Below are positions 59,690 to 64,000 of a DNA stretch of 64,000 nt, piece after piece. The DNA is from Blastomyces gilchristii SLH14081. Lineage: Eukaryota > Ascomycota > Eurotiomycetes > Onygenales > Ajellomycetaceae. The DNA is taken from contig NW_003101676.1 of the NCBI RefSeq assembly GCF_000003855.2, forward strand, positions 1,073,531 to 1,137,530, read 5' to 3'. Positions within the stretch are counted from its first letter, which is position 1. Every line of letters starts with the position of its first letter. The notes beneath the pieces are model-generated. The model saw only the letters and a list, made by a program, of their open reading frames with translations. It searched no databases and was not told where the DNA came from. The translations under genes and the position numbers were made by a program.

Positions 59690-60651
59690 TTTCTCTTTAA
59701 ATCATTGTTGTTCAACCTCTTCAAGCTCCTGTTTATGAATTTGAATAGAAGCTAATCTTTTTCCTGTTTCATCAGAGTATTCTTATAGTTATCTTCTAAA
59801 TCTTCTTCTAATGTAATGTGATTGATGTGAACAGGTGTTGATTCATTCTTTGAATGAGGAGGCACTGATCTTTCTCTTGAGTGTGAAGACACATAGGTTG
59901 ATCAGCAGTTGAAAGTGATATGTTCTAATCAGTTACAGTTAATGCATACTTCATGTTGACATCAATCAGCAACTTCTTCAGAAGTGATTTCAGAAACTCA
60001 GAAGCCTGTTCAAACAGCAGAAACTCTTACTTATGTATAGATATTTAAGTCTATTCAGTTCATGACATCTGTATCATTACTGTTACTCCTCTTTAGTGCA
60101 GATGTATAAGTCACTGAGATGTAATATCTTCTGTCACTGTTCTATATACTCTTGAGCTTGATAAGACAGTTGTTCAATGTTCAGAGCAATGTGTAGAAAT
60201 CTTCATAAGTCTGGTCTTTATCTACACTTATAAGAGCCTGTAAGAGTTCAAAAGTTAATGTCTTCTTAAGTATACTAATCTTCATTTGATTCTCTCAAGA
60301 TTGATCACCTGCTTCTAGACTCTTGATTTCAAAGTCAGAGATAAATATTATAAGAGAAGTGTTTCTCTGTTAAGTACTCTGTAATCAATCTAATACTTTC
60401 TGTTATATGACAGTGTCTCAGAACAGAACATTAAGATGTTTGATAATATTATCAGATATTCACAATGCTGATTCACATGCTTTTATTCATGAATGAAACT
60501 TCTGTTTTACACAATTCTTCAATTGTTCATTGATATATCAATCTTGATTGATTAATGAACTGATGACATCTTCATCTACACTCAGTTTTGTAAGCATTTT
60601 CATTCTTCATAATGAGTAGAGAGTGAGATCAGAAGTATTGAAATATGCAGA

Positions 60652-60909
60652 TGTAAGAATAAGTGCTCGCAGGCGATTATTCGGGTGTTTGCAGCTTGGC
60701 GTGATATGTACTGTTAACTACTAGAAGTATTCATGATAGAAAGATAAAATATAGAGGTCAAATGTATAATAGCATTCAAGCTGAGTTATAAATAGTATTC
60801 ATGAACTTCAGTCTATATAGTTGTGTGTAGTCAAGGGCCGCTAGCTCTATTGATTACATGAGAGATAGAAATAGAGATAAAGAATCTATGAGAAGTGAAA
60901 TTTCTTACA
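60652..60909 (-). repeat. A4 LTR
   Basis: 258 bp. The outer ~50 bp keep four CpG sites (GTGCTCGCAGGCGATTATTC and following); the inner end has none. Confidence 0.9.
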
Positions 60910-63662
60910 TACTTCTCTCTCTCTAAGGCTTTATTCACAAAGCCTTTCACTGAGTGACTTCATAGAATCAGCTCAGCACTGCAGTAATACTCACTAAAAA
61001 CTCTTCACATCTATAAAAACCTCAGTGAGGAAAAATCCCTTGTTACTATAAAGGAAAAAGAGTCTGTCACTCAGTTTCTTATTCTGCAAGGTTCTTTGTG
61101 ACCTACAGATTCTTCTCTAACTATCACACAGATTCATCTTACATCTTTCATATAGAAGAGTTTCAGTTGACTCTCAATCATTTCTATAAGGTTCTTATGT
61201 AATCATCACACAGATTCATCTTGCAGATGAATCACTTTCTGTGAGATCACTCTCATCAAAGAGAAACATTTGTGAGTTAATCTTTCACTCATTCTTGTGA
61301 ATCATTGTTCTTTAACACTGTAGAATTGTGAGGAATTTTTCATTCTTTTATCAACTCTGTAGAATTGTAGAATCAAGATATTCACAGTCTGTAATCACTC
61401 TTTATAGTCATATAGAAAGATTCAGATCTGTAATTCATAATCACTCTTGTTTACTAGAGTGATCTGACTGTTCTGCAGAATCACTTACAGTGTAAGCAAA
61501 TCTCTCTAGAGTAGTATAAATATTCCAGATCTGTCTGTGAAACTTCATCTTCTTTTTCCTTTTTCTGTAACAGCTCTTATTCTTATAAACTGTGAGTATT
61601 CTCATTCATTCATAAAGTATTTTCACTCAGATAATAGAGAGAGAGTGTTTCTGACAATATCTGTATATTGATTCAAGAACTTCTCAAGAATAAAAATTTT
61701 TTCAATTTCAATCTCTTTGCAAATGATGTCTGATCATCACTGAGCTTCTTATGAGCATTTCCACAACTTCTCTGATCACTTTTTACTGGCTGATGAAGCA
61801 GGGGCGCTGTCACCCATGACTATGTCTTCACTCTTCTCAGCCCTGTCATCACACCCGATCTTCAGGCCAGCAGTCAACCCTCTGTCTTTCTCAGACCAGT
61901 TCCTGGCTTCAAGCAGTGCAGTTCTCTTCTTTACTATAAGTCTTCTTACAAGTAATTCCTTACAGACTCTAGCTGATAGTTCTTATGAAGCTCTCAGTGT
62001 TGTCAGTGTCTTCTGCAGTTCTGTGAGTCTACAATCACTCTCTCTCTACTCACACAATCTCTGACCAGACATATGTGAATATGCCTAGGTTTCCTATCAA
62101 TGATCCTCACATCACAGCACATTTTCACAATCTCATTATCAATAGAAGATGAGTTCCCGGGTACCTGCAAAATCTGAGTAATTAAGGTAATATGAATATC
62201 ATGAATTTGTAACAGAAGTTGACCTGAACAGATAAGCTCTCTCTCTACATTTCAATTGTTTCTGAGCTGAATACTTCAGTATAACTGAGAAAGCAGACAC
62301 AGCTTTGTGAGAGATATCTGATTATATACATAGAGAGCCAGCTCTCAAGACTCTGCTGCAACTGCACATGCTCTGATGTCTGACTTCTCTGAAGTCTGTG
62401 CATTTCTGATGATCTTCACACTAAATGCAATAATTGTCTGTATCACAGGTATAATACTCTCTACTTCTTTGAAGAAGAAAATTAATAGTTATGAGAGAAT
62501 TGAGTGTTACAGATATTGAGAATGTGAGTTTGAGTTTTCTTTATTTTTTCTTTATTAGTCTTCAAGTGTGTTCACAGCTCTGTTTATTTTCTTGTTTTTT
62601 AGCTTTAATAAGAATATGATTTCTTCTTTCCTTGTGTACACTGCAGACTGTTCATCTCAGTAGAAATCTATCATCTTATAGACTAGAGTTCACAAATGAC
62701 AGTGTTAATATCTTTATCACAATCAGATTCTTAGCAAAGATCACACTATTCTGACTTATCAGAATTCACAGTATAAAAGTCATGTCTCAGCTTCTGCAGA
62801 TATCTTATCTGTCTGAATGATTCTCAAGTGAACTCATTCATCTTGTCAGAATACTCTTATCACTGAATCTTGAATCAGAGCTCATGATCTCACTTCTCTG
62901 AGTCAATAATTCCTTTAACCTGATATTCTCTCTCACTCTCTAGTACTTTATGAATAGAGTGATAAGTCACAGAATTCTCTTCTGAGAATTTCTTATATTT
63001 ACAGAGCAAAGAGACATGAAAAACATTATACATCTGCAACTCAGATAACAGTTTTAATCTATAGAACTGTAAACTAATTTTCTTCATAATCTTACAAGAC
63101 TCTGTCTGTAAGAGATTCAGCTTCTTACTAGATCTCTGTATAATAATGTTTTCTAGACTTAGTCAGACTCTATCATCTTTCTTAAAACTCTTTATAATAT
63201 GCTTGAAGTCATAGTATCTCTTCTAATACTCTTGAGCCTTTCTCAAGAATTTACAGACTTTCTCTTAGATATTCTGAATTCTCTCAGCTCATTCACAGAC
63301 ATCACTACACTCTATAGTGTACTCTCACAGGTTCATCAAGATTATCTGTGAATGAGTCTCAGTGAGCATCTCAAAGAGGGTTTTACCTGTGCTGACATGC
63401 TTTGAGTTGTTGTATATAAACTTCATAAGTAATAATCAATGCACTCAGTTATTCTAATTGTAATTGATAAAGCACTGCAGATACTGTTTCAATATACTTA
63501 TCAGATATTCTATCTGACTATCTGTCTGTTAATGAAAAGCTATACTTAGATCTTGTGAGATCTTCAGTATAGTTATCAGATCAGATCAGAACTCTTCTAT
63601 AAAGATTAATTCTCTGTCTGAGATAATGTTTACAGACAACTCATACAACCAGGTCACATGCA

Positions 63663-63927
63663 NNNNNNNNNNNNNNNNNNNNNNNNNNNNNNNNNNNNNN
63701 NNNNNNNNNNNNNNNNNNNNNNNNNNNNNNNNNNNNNNNNNNNNNNNNNNNNNNNNNNNNNNNNNNNNNNNNNNNNNNNNNNNNNNNNNNNNNNNNNNNN
63801 NNNNNNNNNNNNNNNNNNNNNNNNNNNNNNNNNNNNNNNNNNNNNNNNNNNNNNNNNNNNNNNNNNNNNNNNNNNNNNNNNNNNNNNNNNNNNNNNNNNN
63901 NNNNNNNNNNNNNNNNNNNNNNNNNNN
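63663..63927. other. Assembly gap (265 N)
   Basis: A run of N inside A4 integrase. Judged against the collinear part of A1 (about 22,560-22,830) the true missing length is probably near the N count, but this cannot be verified here. Open frames reported across it are artefacts. Confidence 0.99.
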
Positions 63928-64000
63928 TTCTTCTTCACAAGTTCTTGCATCTTCAGTCAGAAGTATTTTCTTATAAGCAACTCATGAGTTCTAGTATCTA

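Larger units (their letters stand above)
55729..60651 (-). mobile_element. Ty3/gypsy element C2 (family C), cut by A4
   Basis: Minus-sense copy collinear with C1 from its 3' LTR to gag; the 5' LTR lies beyond the inserted A4 and outside the window. The protease region 59,390-59,689 stays open for 99 codons. The gag zinc knuckle near 59,920-59,960 keeps CX2CX4HX4C spacing (CINCN then a stop, LEHITFNC). The RT active site region is near 58,480-58,540. Like C1 it has a purine-rich tract next to the 56,038 LTR edge. Confidence 0.85.
60652..64000 (-). mobile_element. Family A element A4, runs off the window
   Basis: Fourth family A copy, minus sense, inserted in C2. The 3' LTR is 60652-60909; the accessory region follows to about 62,850, the chromodomain and IN C-terminus lie at 62,890-63,087 (FYRLKLLSELQMYNVFHVSLL, then EYQVKGIIDSEK), and integrase continues to the window end through an N gap. 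Mutation is lighter than in A1. Confidence 0.88.

Noticed and set aside
63626..63987. Open frames across the N run
   Set aside because: They exist only because N codons are not stops; they are an assembly-gap artefact.
15576..64000. CRISPR array or other prokaryotic defence repeats
   Set aside because: Repeats here are long, dispersed or simple-sequence; none has short regularly spaced units, and the genes are clearly eukaryotic.
15576..64000. Mitochondrial DNA as explanation for the AT-rich tract
   Set aside because: The tract is made of Ty3/gypsy, LINE, SINE and MITE relics with target duplications and no mitochondrial genes.

Overview
The window looks like nuclear DNA of a filamentous ascomycete, probably a dimorphic onygenalean mould (Ajellomycetaceae, Blastomyces-like). 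The evidence is the five intron-rich genes with short GT-AG introns and fungal-type products, placed next to a long AT-rich, CpG-poor tract made of Ty3/gypsy elements full of transition mutations of the RIP type. The species assignment is inference from architecture, not from a marker gene.

Positions 1-14,560 are a gene island of ordinary base composition. It holds five spliced genes: MTD1 (NAD-dependent methylene-THF dehydrogenase, minus), ATP1 (F1 ATP synthase alpha, minus, seven exons), an Mpo1/DUF962 family gene (minus, with a 24-nt microexon), RPB7 (RNA polymerase II subunit, plus) and a 673-residue protein with an NTF2-like N-terminus and a tail of repeated short aromatic-acidic motifs (plus). 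They are housekeeping functions with no sign of an operon-like or cluster relationship. MPO1 and RPB7 are divergent across a 1.5-kb spacer that holds two E-boxes 20 bp apart.

From about 14,900 to the end the window is transposon-in-transposon DNA. Family C is a gypsy element with 310-319-bp LTRs: copies C0 (plus), C1 and C2 (minus). Family A is a chromodomain gypsy element (chromovirus) about 7.25 kb long with 258-bp LTRs: copies A1, A2, A4 (minus) and A3 (plus). Two Tad-like LINE copies lie at 46.7-49.7 kb (minus) and 50.4-55.7 kb (plus). Small non-autonomous elements are scattered among them: three copies of a ~506-bp hAT-like MITE, each with a perfect 8-bp target duplication, and four copies of a tRNA-derived SINE with an (AAT)n tail and 10-14-bp target duplications. 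Target-site duplications let the nesting be read: A1 and A2 entered C0; A3 entered A2; C1, a SINE and a MITE entered A3; two SINEs and C2 entered the plus LINE; A4 entered C2.

Points most worth a second look: (1) in nine of ten LTRs the outer edge keeps CpG sites while the inner edge has lost them, so the mutation process seems to fade at element borders; (2) the SINE and the LINE share their 3' tail, suggesting a SINE-LINE partnership; (3) the new hAT-like MITE family; (4) an unmutated ~265-bp open reading segment at 45.85-46.12 kb stranded in mutated repeats; (5) a ~2-kb region of family A downstream of the chromodomain with no recognised domain. An assembly gap of 265 N lies at 63,663-63,927.
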